Shown piece by piece: positions 1 to 10,578 of a stretch of DNA of 64,000 nt. How positions within the stretch are numbered: position 1 is the stretch's first letter; every line of letters begins with the position of its first letter. The stretch comes from Hymenopellis radicata (Eukaryota > Basidiomycota > Agaricomycetes > Agaricales > Physalacriaceae): positions 43,849 to 107,848 of the forward strand of contig JADNRX010000180.1 in NCBI GenBank assembly GCA_015501595.1, in the 5' to 3' direction. The position numbers and the translations under genes are program-made. The notes beneath the pieces were generated by a model. That model ran no database searches. It saw only the letters and a list, made by a program, of their open reading frames with translations, and was not told the origin of the DNA.

Positions 1-263
1 CTTTGGTGACTTGGTTCAAAAAGTTCAGCTCAACCATGTATGAATCCTGTTCGACCAACAATCCTCTCCGTTGAAGGTCTTTAATGCAGTCTGACGCAAT
101 GCATTTCCGTTTGGACTCTTGCCCTCATTGACTTGTTGAGTAATACTAATAGGCTTTCAAACGGCAATACATTTTTAGCATTTTGAGTCGACCAAACTAC
201 TTATCAAAATACAGGATCACAGCTAATAATGTACATTTTTTCTTCTTCTCGATGTCCGAACAC

Positions 264-1523
264 TTAATTCATCGTCAGTCCTCCGTTTATCGCGATCTAG
301 AAGGATCATTTCGTCAGTGCAACGCCACTTCGAAGAGAAGGTTGTACCGTTTGTCCTAAACATGGCACAAGAATAAGTTCTTATCGGTGTGAAATAGACG
401 GAAATCTTACCCGTCATAAAGTCACAATCGTTGGAAGCGAGCATACTAACGACTCGAGCGATATCCTGGCCAACCGCGGCTTTCTTGGGAAGAGGAGTGC
501 GACTCGCGACCTACGAAATATCAGCGCATGTCGTGCACCGGGACAAGGAAAGGTTGCTCACGAGTTCTTGGATCCCACCGGTCTTGAGGTTCGGCTGGTT
601 GCTAAGCCTTTGCAAGGCGGACTCGTCTGAGCTGTAGTGTCAGTACGCGAAGGTTCAAGTCCCACAATACACCCAACTCAGTTTATCAGACTCGAGCAGG
701 CCGTCTAAGAGTACATGAAATTAGGTATGAAGGTTGCTAGGATCATAGCTTACTCGAATAAGCATTGACGGTAATGTTGTCCTTGCCGAGCTCCAACGCT
801 AATGTGCGTCAGCGAACGCTATGAATTTGGTGGCATTACACATTACCTGCCGTCTGCATCAACCCACGCACGGCGAAGGACGACGCGTTCTGAGCAGCCA
901 TGTTGGGCAAGAGGCCTTGACGAACTAGTTCAAAAAAAAGAAAATCTTCAAACGATGATACCTACCCTCCAGCTGGAAGACCCAGCGCCGCCAATGATTC
1001 TGCCACCGCGGCCTTGCCTGATCATCTGTTGACCGGTATACTTCAAGATCAGGAACATGCTCCTAGCATTCATCGCGATGGAATTGTCGAAATCCTGGAT
1101 GGACGCTACACACGTGTGTGGTCAGCCCAAAGTGGGGGCAAAATCTGAAAGAAGACGCGTACTCTCCGCAATGGGGGCAATAGTCGGAGCAACAGCGACA
1201 TTAGCGACCATCTATTTGTGTCAGGCGCAAGTAAGCCGGCATGAGGCGTTCGGACGTACAATATCCACCCCGCCAAGGTCTTGCACGACGCTGTTGATCA
1301 GTCTCTTGATATCCTCTTCCCTCGACGGGTCGGCAAGGTAGGAGCGGCATTGGACGCCCTTCGATTCGATTTCGCGTTGGAGCTGAGACAGCCTGGACTG
1401 CTCAGAGGCGACGTCGGAGATGGCTATGTTGCACCCATCTTCGGCGAGACGAAGAGCGCACGAGCGGCCGATGATTCCTTGGGTGGAGCGTGTGATGATG
1501 GCGGTGCGTCGGTTCTGAGACAT
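264..1523 (-). CDS. Degenerate short-chain dehydrogenase/reductase (SDR), inverted copy
   Basis: Rossmann-fold SDR of about 270 residues in several short exons. The start is ATG at 1523 and the last exon, reading IAINGGLTMN then stop, ends at 264. The N-terminus reads RTAIITRSTQGIIGR, so the usual TGxxxGIG cofactor loop has lost its first glycine. The NAG motif is replaced by VANVA. The helix that should hold YxxxK reads QNASSFAVRGL, so Tyr is Gln and Lys is Ser. The surrounding framework (QMIRQGRGGRII, LELGKDNITVNAYS, DFMTGQT) is well kept. It is an inverted paralogue of the genes at 3080 and 4765 and stands head-to-head with RPS20. The fold is clear; catalytic activity is doubtful. Several inner splice sites are approximate. 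Confidence 0.7.
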
Positions 1524-2229
1524 GGTGAGTTGAGGAGTGAGTTTTACTGTTCTTTCGAGCGTTTATGTATTCGAGTCGTGGGTAATAGACAAGTCGAGAA
1601 TTCGGGCGATTGAAGTGGTCGACAAAGCGGCTGGGAAAGACGCATTGACATAGCGCCACTCATGGAAAAGCTGGTCATTCGGCGCCTCTGGGAGCCCCAG
1701 AAGACATGAAGGACCGAAGAATTCTTGGAATCACGTCCAGGCCTAGTCACAGATTTAGAATGGCTAGGTTTTAGTATAGATACGAGCATCAGGAAAGCTG
1801 AAGCTGAGTTCCCAATTATTGTTGCAGAGATATGGTCCCAAAGCGCCAGTCGTCAGCAAGATAGAGGAGCTGCTTATGCCACGATATAACTGTTACAGTA
1901 TGTCAAACGATAAAGTGTCCAACGTTCAACCATTGCTGCGGGGCATTCTGAGTGGTCGTCGGAGGTATTTGTCTCTGGAACTCCAAGTCGTTGAGTACGC
2001 GGTTGAGATGTACGAGAAACGGCGGCACAGGATCAAGCCCTGGGATAGTGTACCCACTCAGTCCAGACATTGAATAGCACACTACCAGACTATGAGAGTA
2101 CTGTGCGAATACAAGGCACAAGCTTGAAGGAAGAGACCCCAAAGTCGTCGCGGACTTTGCCATCGGAGTTTGAACAGGGTGAACTCAATTCAGCCACTGC
2201 CTTCTTGTCCACAACAACATTTTTTTTGG
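1524..2229. other. Intergenic region between inverted SDR and RPS20
   Basis: About 700 bases between two divergent starts. No open frame here resembles a known protein. The RPS20-proximal end is rich in T (run at 2219-2227), as expected for a strong housekeeping promoter. Confidence 0.5.
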
Positions 2230-2277
2230 GTGAGTGATATCTCTCGTCGCCGATTTACTCGCTAAACACTCCTTCAG
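2230..2277 (+). other. Probable 5'UTR intron of RPS20
   Basis: A consensus donor GTGAGT at 2230 and a pyrimidine-preceded CAG acceptor at 2275-2277 bound a 48-base stretch ending 29 bases before the RPS20 start codon. The size matches the coding introns of this genome. Leader introns are common in ribosomal protein genes. Inferred from sequence only. Confidence 0.5.
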
Positions 2278-2306
2278 TCACCTTCTGACTCATTCACACA
2301 TCCAAA

Positions 2307-2834
2307 ATGAGTTACGTCGCCAAAGGAGAGAAAGAATACGACGCAACCGGTGCTCCCGTCCCGGCTGCCAAAACCCACAAAATCCGTATCACCTTGACGA
2401 GCAGCAACGTCAAGAACTTGGAAAAGTGTACGCTTTTTGTTACTAATTTTGTTGCGTTTCTGACGACGATTGCAGTCTCTGGCGATCTCATCAACAGGGC
2501 CAAGGACAAGCAGCTCCGTGTCAAGGGACCCGTTCGTCTCCCCACCAAGGTCCTCAAGATCACCACCCGTAAGACTGTAAGCAGTCGCTTTCTGCCGAGC
2601 ATTACCCACGCTGACGCCTCATCTAGCCTTGTGGTGAAGGTTCCAAGACCTGGGATCGGTACGAGCTCAAGGTGCACAAGCGCCTCATCGATCTCCACTC
2701 TTCCAGCGAGATTGTCAAGCAGATCGTACGTCTGCTGATCCTTCTGTGTGACTTGTTCTCATGTCTATCTTGGACAGACCAGTATCAGCTTGGAGCCTGG
2801 TGTCGAGGTCGAGGTCACCATCCTCGGCGGTTAA
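2307..2834 (+). CDS. RPS20: 40S ribosomal protein S20 (uS10)
   Basis: Component of the small ribosomal subunit head. Four exons: start ATG at 2307, then exons carrying [38 protein letters not shown] and a last exon ending [13 protein letters not shown] then stop at 2834. The RLPTK and [13 protein letters not shown] blocks are diagnostic of eukaryotic uS10. About 120 residues, the normal length. Introns are 50-60 bases with standard borders. The last exon is duplicated as a broken fragment at 4389-4474, which marks the left edge of a tandem segmental duplication. The gene itself is intact. Confidence 0.95.
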
Positions 2835-3041
2835 CTTACGCGCTGTCGCTGTCTCTTATGCTTTCAATACATTGCTTATGCTGCCATGAACTCTCGTTGC
2901 GGATTCAATGCGTCGAACTCCTCAATGCCTACCCACGAACGTCGGCCGTTCTGAGAAAAGAGGCCGTTTAATTTGGTGAGAAGGAGGGTGTCTCGCGTCA
3001 TCAGGCTTTACCGTTCCTCTATCATTGGAAGCCAATACACC

Positions 3042-3046
3042 TATAA
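3042..3046 (+). promoter_or_regulatory. TATA-like element of tandem SDR copy A
   Basis: TATAA about 35 bases before the start codon at 3080, followed by CCCTCTGA. The same arrangement (TATAAA, CCCTCTGA) precedes copy B at 4725. Confidence 0.45.
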
Positions 3047-3079
3047 CCCTCTGACCTTTAGCAAGCTTCACCACACAGA

Positions 3080-4329
3080 ATGCGCCAAGGAACCGCCGTT
3101 ATCAAGCGCTGCACGCAAAGTAGTATGGGTCGGGCCATCGCCTTGCAACTCGCGAGCGACGGGTTTGACATGGCCCTCGCAGAGGACTCAACCCAGCAAG
3201 CTGAGTTAGCTCCCTCGAGTACGAGATCAAATCGAAGGGGGTGCGATGTCGTTCCTATTTCTGTGATGCGGCCAAGGAAGACGAAATCAAGCGCCTGATC
3301 GAAGATGTAGTAACGGATTTTGGCGGAATAGACGTTGTATGTTGCTCATCTTTGGCTGCGAGGAGTCTCTTTAACGTTGTTCTAGATGGTAGCCAATAAT
3401 CTGGTCATGCCGACAGTGGGTCCGTTGGTTGATAGTACGTCTCGAGATCTCCAGTAGAGAGTCATATATCATAGCAGCACAGTCTCTGCCGATGAATGGG
3501 ATTACGCGTTCCGTGTGACGGCGCGCTTTGATTTCATCTCCTTGAAGTACGCCGCCAGCAAATGATCAAACAAGGACGTGGCGGGAGGTTCATCTGCGGT
3601 AATACTATCATGGCTTTGGATGGAGGTATGCCCGGTCTCTCCTACGCAACGCGACAAGTACTCAACGATTTTCAGGTTTCTTGCACAATGCAGCAGCTAT
3701 AACCCCGGCAGCGTTCGCCATCCGTGGACAAGCGGCTGGTCAGTATTACTACATACTACCATTTGGTTTCTTAGTATCTCACGGACGTGCTCCGCAGCAC
3801 TCGAACTCGGGCCCCACAATATCACAGTCAACTCCTACGCCTGCGGTAAGTGTTCAATAACAACGGTTCCGTAAATATACCATTGAACATTATTATCTGC
3901 AGGTCCACCTCCAGAGGAAGAAATTGAAGGCGCGTCACAAGATCCAACAAGGCTGACATTTACATCTAACGCAAAAATACCAGGGGCGAGGACGATGGAT
4001 CGAATATCGAACACCTCGTTGAAAGATGTTCGGGAAATGGTAACCAGCTCAAGTCTAAACGTGTTAGGCGCTATTGACGAAGTGTAGTTTGATAGTCGTG
4101 TAGTCATTCCCAAAAAGCGGTTCCTAGGCCAGGATATTGCTCAAGTCGTGTCGCTTCTGGCGTCGAAGGATTCCGACTTTATGACAGGTAATGTCGTGCG
4201 TATCAGCGGAGCATTTCTTCTGACTTGTCGCATGATACTGCAGGTCAAACAGTACGCTCTTAATCGTCATTAGCCGTATTCTTGCCTGACCTCTTACAGA
4301 TTGCCATCAGTGGCGGAATGGTGATGTGA
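3080..4329 (+). pseudogene. Degenerate SDR, tandem copy A, frameshifted
   Basis: Same exon structure as the copy at 4765, start ATG 3080 and final exon ending GGMVM then stop. Against that copy it lacks one C near 3210 (AGTTAGC-TCC) and one C near 3556 (GCCGCC-AGCAA); each shifts the frame. It also lacks six bases in the helix after FAIRG, in frame. Motifs are degenerate: KRCTQSSMGR for the cofactor loop, VANNL for NAG, and ITPAAFAIRG at YxxxK, so Tyr is Ile and Lys is Ala. Either a true pseudogene or an intact pseudoenzyme gene with two sequencing errors; the wider pattern of missing bases in this window makes the second possible. Confidence 0.7.
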
Positions 4330-4388
4330 TGAAGTATGATTTCGTCGTTTGTATATCACAGTGTACAACAATCTCCAAAGCTTTATTC

Positions 4389-4474
4389 TCTTGTGCGACA
4401 TGTCTATCTTTGATAGACTAGTATCAGCTTGGAGCCTGGGTGTCGAGGTCAAGGTCACGATCCTCGGCGGTTGA
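4389..4474 (+). pseudogene. Fragment of RPS20 last exon
   Basis: Repeats the end of the third RPS20 intron and the last exon (compare 2745-2834). It carries an extra G in the ACCTGGTG stretch, which breaks the frame, and ends at TGA instead of TAA. There is no upstream RPS20 sequence, so it cannot encode the protein. It was carried along when the SDR gene was duplicated. Confidence 0.85.
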
Positions 4475-4724
4475 TTTACGCGCTATCTATCTCTTATCCT
4501 TCCAACACACCAGTGCTAAGTTTGCTGCTGTCAATGTCTCTGCGAATTCAGTACGTCATTCACTTCAATATGTCCCCACCCCCGCCCCGAATGCCGTTCG
4601 TGCTGATACGCCACCGGAAAATTAAGGAGCCGTTGATTTAGTGAACGAATTCTTTGAGGGTGTCTCGCGTCAGCAGGCCTCTACTGCTCATCTATCATTA
4701 GAGCCACTAGTGCTTCACAGATAG

Positions 4725-4730
4725 TATAAA
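4725..4730 (+). promoter_or_regulatory. TATA box of tandem SDR copy B
   Basis: TATAAA 35 bases before the start codon at 4765, followed by CCCTCTGA, matching the element before copy A. Confidence 0.5.
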
Positions 4731-4764
4731 CCCTCTGAAGTTCTATCACCATCGACGCTTCAGA

Positions 4765-6016
4765 ATGCGCCAAGGAACAGCCGTTATCAAGCGTTGCACC
4801 CAAAGCAGCTTCGGTCGCGCCGTCGCCCTTCAACTGGGGAATGACGGGTTCGACATCGCCCTCGCAGAGGACGCATCCCAGGAAACCCAGTTAGCCTCCC
4901 TGAAAGACGAGATCGAGTTGAAGGGGGTACGATGTCGTTCTTACTTCTGTGATGCGGCGAAGGAAGACGAAATCAAGCAACTGATCGAGGATGTGGTGGC
5001 GGATTTTGGCGGTATAGATGTCGTACGTCGCTCAACTCTTTAACTTCGAGGGTCATATCTGAAATTGTTGTACTCCAGGTGGTAGCCAATAATCTCGTCG
5101 TGCCTACAGTTGCCCCTTTACTTGGCAGTATGTCTCAATTTCTCTAGCAAAGTTCTGAATCTCAGCAGAATAGCCTCTGTCGATGAGTGGGATGACACGT
5201 TCCGTGTGACGGCGCGATTTGCTTTCGTCTGCTTCAAGTACGCCGCCCAACAGATGATTAAGCAAGGGCGTGGCGGAAGGCTCATCTGCGTGAACACTAT
5301 CATGGGCTTAGATGGAGGTATATTATCTCATCCCTACGCCACGATCGGTCAATGATTTTCAGGTTTCCTGCACAACATGTCCGCTGTAACCTCAGCATCC
5401 TTTGCTATCCGTGGACTCGTACAAGCGGCTGGTCAGTCACATTGCCATTGCGTTTCTTAGACTATTACGGAGGCATTCGTCAGCACTCGAACTGGGTCCC
5501 CACAACATCACCGTGAACTCTTACGCATGTGGTAAGTGTTCAATGACAGCAGTTATTATCTGTCAACATAACATCTATTTCTAGGTCCAGCTCCACAGGA
5601 AGAAATGACAGGCAGGCAATTAGGTTCAAGAACGCTGACATGTACACCTAACACAAAAATACCAGGAGCGAGTGCCATCAATCGTCTGGCAGGCATTGAG
5701 ACCTCGAGAGATATCAGGGAGATGGTAAACGCTCTAGTCCGGATGCTCTAGTCGTTACTGACAAAGTATAGCTTGATAACCGTGTACATCTGCCCAGGAA
5801 GCGCATGAACGGCCGGGATGTTGCTCAAGTCGTATCGCTTCTCGCCTCAAAGGAGGCCGACTTTATAACAGGTATCGTCGCGCGCACCAACCTCAGCATT
5901 TCTTCTGACTTGTCGCGTCATATTGTAGGTCAAACCGTATGCTCCTTCTCTTCATGAGTCGTATTTTGCTTGACCATTCGTAGATTGCCATCAGCGGCGG
6001 AATGGTGATGCAGTGA
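4765..6016 (+). CDS. Degenerate SDR, tandem copy B, open frame
   Basis: The best-preserved of the three paralogues. Exons run from ATG 4765 through RSYFCDAAKEDEIKQL, ANNLVVPTVAPLL, SVDEWDDTFRVTARFAF, GRGGRLICVNTIMGL, SASFAIRGLVQAA, LELGPHNITVNSYACG, RMNGRDVAQVVSLLAS and a final exon IAISGGMVMQ then stop at 6016. The frame stays open when short introns are removed. The cofactor loop reads KRCTQSSFGR (all usual glycines but one lost), NAG is NNL, the catalytic Ser region is NTIMG, and YxxxK is VTSAS, so Tyr is Val and Lys is Ser. It should fold as an SDR but not catalyse the standard NAD(P)-linked reaction. The penultimate splice donor is uncertain. Confidence 0.75.
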
Positions 6017-6369
6017 TAGCAGTTTTTTTTGTTTATTTACCGAGTCGCTTTTGTATCACGTTCAAGAACAACAATCTACAGACTTTTACAGTAAAGGCGC
6101 ATATCACGGTGAATGGGTTGAGGCACAAAGATCAGAGAGCATCACAATCGGAATGATTATCCGACGTGATGTTTAGAGTAACAAGCGCTAACAGCCGTTA
6201 TTTTCAGCTCGCTAACAGGACTACCGTGAATGTCCCTATTGGGGCATTGTGAATAAACTTCTTCTGAAAACGGGAAAGCAAGTTCAAGTTGACAAGTAGG
6301 CTAAGTGTTGCAGGAGAGGGAGCAACTTGGATACACGTATTCATCTCTTGCGCCTTGTGTTTATACCTT
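6017..6369. other. Spacer between convergent SDR copy B and carboxylesterase
   Basis: About 350 bases between two convergent stop codons. AT-rich; nothing recognisable apart from likely 3' ends. Confidence 0.4.
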
Positions 6370-8672
6370 TTATTGCGCTGTTTCCGCACCAACGCTCTCC
6401 CAGAACCTGCCGAATTTCAGTGCGAATATCAAACAGGATCGAGTCCCAACGTACTGGCATCGTTCTAGTACAGAAGCAAACGTAGTCACGCGTTTTACCG
6501 CTGGCTCGAAGCTCTCTGTTCTATTGAACACGACTTCAACTCTGCTCCCAGTGTTGTACGGCACCCAGTCCGGTAGGATGGTTGGCTCGAAAGTGTCATT
6601 GGGATCCAAAGTCTTGGCAAATGCTGAGAAGGGCTCTGAGAACGCTTTGATGAACGCTGTGTTGTTGAACGCTGGGGTACCGACACTAGCAAAGGTAGGT
6701 AGGGTAGGAACTGGGAGCAGTAGAAATGCTTACGAGGTGAAATAATACGGAACGTCGTCGCCGTGGCCTCCAGGCGGTATCGCGAATTCGCCCTGTGTAT
6801 TAGGTTCAGTTTCTTCGAAATTTAATCATAAGAAGGCTTACTTTGAAAGCGCGTCCTTCAAATGCTGCGAGGAGGTAGTACGTAGGGCATACAAGGATGG
6901 CTGATACGGGATTGAGATACACGTATTACTGAGAAAGCTGATCCACTTACATTCTGCCACGATAGTCGTAACTTGCTCAATGGGAGTACCTAGTCCAACG
7001 TAGAGATCGACTGCATTGTCAATGCTGTCATTCTTCAAGAACGGAAAGAGATTCCTGAGGTACTCAGACACGACGACAGTATCTGGGGTGGTCGCGTTGA
7101 CTACCACAGCTCCTTCATTAGAGTTTGTTACCGACATTAGCCGTGCCTACACAAGATGCTCAGTGACTTCAATCCAACAAAGGAAATGGAAACCGTATCA
7201 CCCCATTAGTGCGGCCTTCCTTCAAAGCGACTGTCGCTCTCTGTTTGATGAGGTCGCCATCGACTACGGGAAAGAAGGTGGCCCTCAAAAAGCCTGCTAG
7301 ATTTATGTCGTTGTTGACAGTTTCGAGGACGTCGGTGTCCACGTTGCGCAGACAAGCTAGCGTGTTGTCACTGGCAGAACAGCTAGACGGCCGGAAGATT
7401 AATCGCAATGAAGGATCAGAGATGACGACTTGACTTGCTTCGTCTTTTCCACAACCATCCCGTACAATGCCTGATTGTGGGCTTTTCAGTTGGACCATGA
7501 CATCCGCTCAGGACGTGCATACCTCAGGAACGGTGTCGTTGTAGAAGTACTGGGATGGTAAGAATGTCGAACTTGTGATAGCGCCTCTGAATAGAGGCGG
7601 AGACGTGTTTCCGTTATCTGCGATGACATGTTGAAGGACGGAGCCGGCACCTGACAGTTTGTCAGGCTAATGTGAGAAGCTCGTTTTCAGTACACAAACC
7701 CGCCGATTCACCCCAGATAGTGACTCTTTTCGCATCGCCGCCGAAGTGGTTGATCTATGGAGGAAAGATATGAATGCAGTGTCCAAAGCTTGACACACGA
7801 CAGATGGCGTACATGGGTTTGAACCCACTCCAACGCGAAACGTTGATCCACTAAAACACAATAAGATACACTGTCATCGAGCCAACAAACCGTGGAATGC
7901 TGTACTTACACAGACCGACATTCAAGGCACCGTCCCTTTTAGTAGCTTCCCCGGCGAGGAATCCAAACAAGCCCAACCTATACTGAATGACAACCACGAC
8001 TACAGCATTCCCTGATTCCTTGATAAGATCATTGCCGTTGTACGCGTCCACCCCCGGGGCAGCGACGGTGCCACCGCTAACGTATCTGAGGATCATTGAG
8101 CAACTACTCACACAATCGTATGCCATGTCGCGTACGCGCCACCGTGGATCCAGACTATGACCGGTAAGAGTTGCGAAGGCCTTGTGTAATCACGAATATC
8201 GCCGGGAGTGTAAACACTATTGTCAGTCAAACCGTTGAGAAAACATTCTCAGCCAATCATTATCTTGGACGCTTACTTGAGGAACAAGCAATCCTCGGAA
8301 TCAACCAACACCGGGGGATACCTTCTGACGGGGCGCCCGCTTGCAGACAACGAGGTGGAGGAACAGTGGCATTGGTGATGCCTGGTGAAAATTCCGGGGC
8401 TCGTGGGGTCCTCCATCTGAGCGGACCTGGGAGAGATCAGACTTGCGACATGCGCGATGGATCGGAGTGACGCTACCTAGAGGCGGAGTGGCAAATCGAA
8501 TACCGAGAAATTCTGTACTGTTGGTAACCCTTTGATTGAGTAGTCCTCTATAAGTCGCGTAGCCGAGGTCGACGACAGGCGGGTGGTCCTGTCCGTGCGC
8601 AAGGAAGACAAAACAGCAAGTTGCAAGAAGTATTGACCAAAGGAGCATGACAACAACGGGGAGTATTCGCAT
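6370..8672 (-). CDS. Secreted type-B carboxylesterase/lipase
   Basis: Alpha/beta hydrolase that cleaves carboxylic esters, exported by a signal peptide (MRILPVVVMLLWSILLATCC, start at 8672). Exons carry ATYRGLLNQ and FLGIRFATPPLG, VVVVIQYRLGLFGFLAGE, FGGDAKRVTIWGESAG (nucleophile elbow, Ser near 7710), and GGHGDDVPYYF (catalytic His). The C-terminus is LERCQFWESVGAETAQ after a 48-base intron, typical of fungal family members. Between exons 1 and 2 the conserved SEDCLFL block (near 8285-8300) is one frame away from the upstream stretch; one extra C in the run at 8313-8317 would restore it. Substrate cannot be told. Confidence 0.85.
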
Positions 8673-8691
8673 TGTTCGCGTGCATTGTAAC

Positions 8692-8700
8692 TTATATATC
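8692..8700 (-). promoter_or_regulatory. TATA box of the carboxylesterase gene
   Basis: On the minus strand GATATATAAG lies about 20-30 bases before the start codon at 8672, the expected position for a TATA element with a short leader. Confidence 0.45.
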
Positions 8701-9004
8701 GTCCTGGGGTACGAGTCAGGTGAATGGTTGATCCTGCAGCTGGGAGCTTTGTCCGTTCGAAACCCCATCGACCGCATGAGAAGAGCTGGAGTAACACCGT
8801 GACCAAGCCGCACGAGTCATCCACGGGGCATAGAGAACCCGGGAAAGCAACAGTTCTGACCCACTGGATAAGTATCTCAGCACGACGTTGATGTCGGTTG
8901 CGCTCCGAAAGCGGTGTTCTTCCCACGACGGTGAGCTGCAGCCTATGAGCGCTGTATAAAGAGATGAAGGACTATTACATAGCGCGCCAAGAAAAGGCTA
9001 GACC

Positions 9005-9185
9005 GAAGCTAGACTTCCGTTTAACATAAAACATTGCCAGGAGCGAGAACCATGGATCGACTTGGAGACATGAAGAGCTCAAGCGATGTCAGGGATATGT
9101 TAGCTGAGCATGTTAGGCGCTACTGACGATGTGTAGTTCGATAAACGTGTAGTCCTTCCCAAAAAGCGGCTTGTAGGCCAGCGCC
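9005..9185 (+). pseudogene. Relic of the SDR family
   Basis: Matches the inner part of the SDR copies at about 3955-4140: an intron end, the GARTMD-like exon start (GAGCGAGAACCATGGATCG), the spacer GTTAGGCGCTACTGACGA and the start of the next exon (CCCAAAAAGCGG). No other exon is present nearby, so it is a broken fragment. It lies beyond the carboxylesterase, about 3 kb from copy B. Confidence 0.75.
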
Positions 9186-9468
9186 TTGCCATCGATACCG
9201 AATACGGGGATGAGGCTCCCAATCTTTCCGTCGGAATACAAATCACAGTAAAAATCTGGAAGCCATAGGACGCCATGAGACACAACAAGCCGGAAAATCC
9301 TCAGAACGCGTTAACAACCACCCCTTTCGACGAGGTTGAGAGCAGGGAGTCCGTTGTGTACCCATGTGGGCGACCTTATCTCGGTGCCTGAAAGGGAACA
9401 ATTAGCTGACCATGTGCTATCAATATCAACAAAACCGACTTGGACACGTCTTTCCTTCCTCCACCACC
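9186..9468. other. Region upstream of small membrane protein gene
   Basis: Probably contains the promoter of the gene at 9469. On the minus strand one short open stretch reads LYSDGKIGSLIPVFGIDG, protein-like but isolated and without a start; it may be a leftover of another gene. Confidence 0.3.
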
Positions 9469-10125
9469 ATGTCCAACCCGGCCGCCGTTCGTAGCCCTCT
9501 GTGAGTGCCGAATCCAGTACAACAAAAGACGCTCTTTATGTGATTTAGGTCTGTGGTATTCCTGATGCATGCCGCGCTGGAAATCCCTCTCGCGATCCAA
9601 GGCGTCTGGGCACCGGCGACGCTGCCCTTTATGCAGCTCACGAACACCACCTTGGTCGTCCTCAAAGTACGCTGCACTTTTCTCTCCATCGGTCTACGTT
9701 TATTGAATGATTTTCTAGCTGTATTCGGCTCTGCTTCTGTCGTCTTGTGTCATGGCTTTCTTATGCTTCAACCTGCCCGGTACGTGGCCACTTCTATCGA
9801 AAATGTTCTATCTCTCATCCGGGACTTAGAATTTCTTCCGGGGAAACGCGCTCTGGCGATTGCGCTTTGTATATACCACAGCACGAGCTCGACTATTCTC
9901 TATCAAGCACCGCGATTCATTCCCTACTCATTTGGTCCGCTCTTCGAACAGTACGTCGCCTTGTACATGGATGACATTGAAGATAACCTTCGATAACCTT
10001 CCGACAGATACCGCGTCACGCCCGAGGCTGTCTGGGGTACGATTCACGGCTTGCTGGGCCTCGGCATGGTCATTTGGTGGCAACTCACACTTTATCTCAC
10101 TGCTGTACCAGGACGCGCGCAGTGA
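9469..10125 (+). CDS. Small four-pass membrane protein, unknown function
   Basis: Five exons (9469-9500, 9549-9666, 9719-9779, 9830-9950, 10008-10125), all with GT...AG borders, join into 149 codons. The product begins MSNPAAVRSPL and contains about four hydrophobic helices: VVFLMHAALEIPLAIQGV, LYSALLLSSCVMAFLCF, RALAIALCIYHSTSSTILY and IHGLLGLGMVIWWQLTLYL. No signal peptide and no known motif. The tidy exon joins and balanced hydrophobic pattern argue for a real gene. I do not recognise the family. Confidence 0.75.
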
Positions 10126-10578
10126 TTCTCGAAAAGATCTTGACGCAGATGTCTCAATGTACAGACGCATTGCGTCTTGTAATTGTCGATCTAAATTCTA
10201 TCTATAACCATTCGTCGGGGGTCACTCGTTTTCAATTCATCTTGCCAATCTCAACGTTGAGGTCCTCGAAGCCAATTTCGAGGCGAAAGCTTAACGTAAG
10301 GCTTGCAGCGAACCCACAATACAGCTCTGAAGCACGAAATGGACTTGTGCACCAACAACTACTGGTCTGGTTTTCAGCCCAGGTACGGGGTGCCAAGACC
10401 AGATGTTCCATCGACAACATGTATTGCGACGATATAGCTTATGGAGAAAGTGTTGCATCTGAGGCTGAGCCATCTGGTAAGGTAGGCATCGCAGGGACAG
10501 AATTTTCGGACACGACGCGCGATGGGTTCGACTAATCTACGACGAAAGAGATGAATAGCGGTATGCACCCGTCCAATC
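10126..10578. other. Spacer between convergent genes
   Basis: About 450 bases between the stop of the small membrane protein and the stop of the SDR at 10579. Short open frames on both strands show no family resemblance. Confidence 0.35.

Larger units (their letters stand above)
2745..4329 (+). repeat. Segmental duplication, unit A
   Basis: From the last intron of RPS20 to the stop of the first tandem SDR. It matches 4389-6016 in order: RPS20 last exon, a spacer with the shared string GGGTGTCTCGCGTCA, a TATA element, and the SDR gene with the same intron positions. Copies have diverged substantially by substitutions and small indels. Confidence 0.8.
4389..6016 (+). repeat. Segmental duplication, unit B
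   Basis: Second copy of the RPS20-tail plus SDR segment described for 2745-4329, placed directly downstream in the same orientation with about 60 bases between units. Confidence 0.8.

Noticed and set aside
1..263. Possible further gene at the left edge
   Set aside because: No open frame with family resemblance; treated as 3' flank of the inverted SDR.
640..670. GGTTCAAGTCC, tRNA T-loop-like sequence
   Set aside because: Flanking bases do not form a 5-bp T stem and no acceptor or anticodon arms fit; it lies in an intron of the inverted SDR gene.
3080..6016. Repeat-induced point mutation as cause of SDR decay
   Set aside because: Frame loss is by single-base deletions, not by the C-to-T changes and TA-rich stops that RIP leaves.
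8477..8926. 149-codon open frame on the minus strand
   Set aside because: Runs out of frame through the signal peptide exon and promoter of the carboxylesterase; no family likeness.
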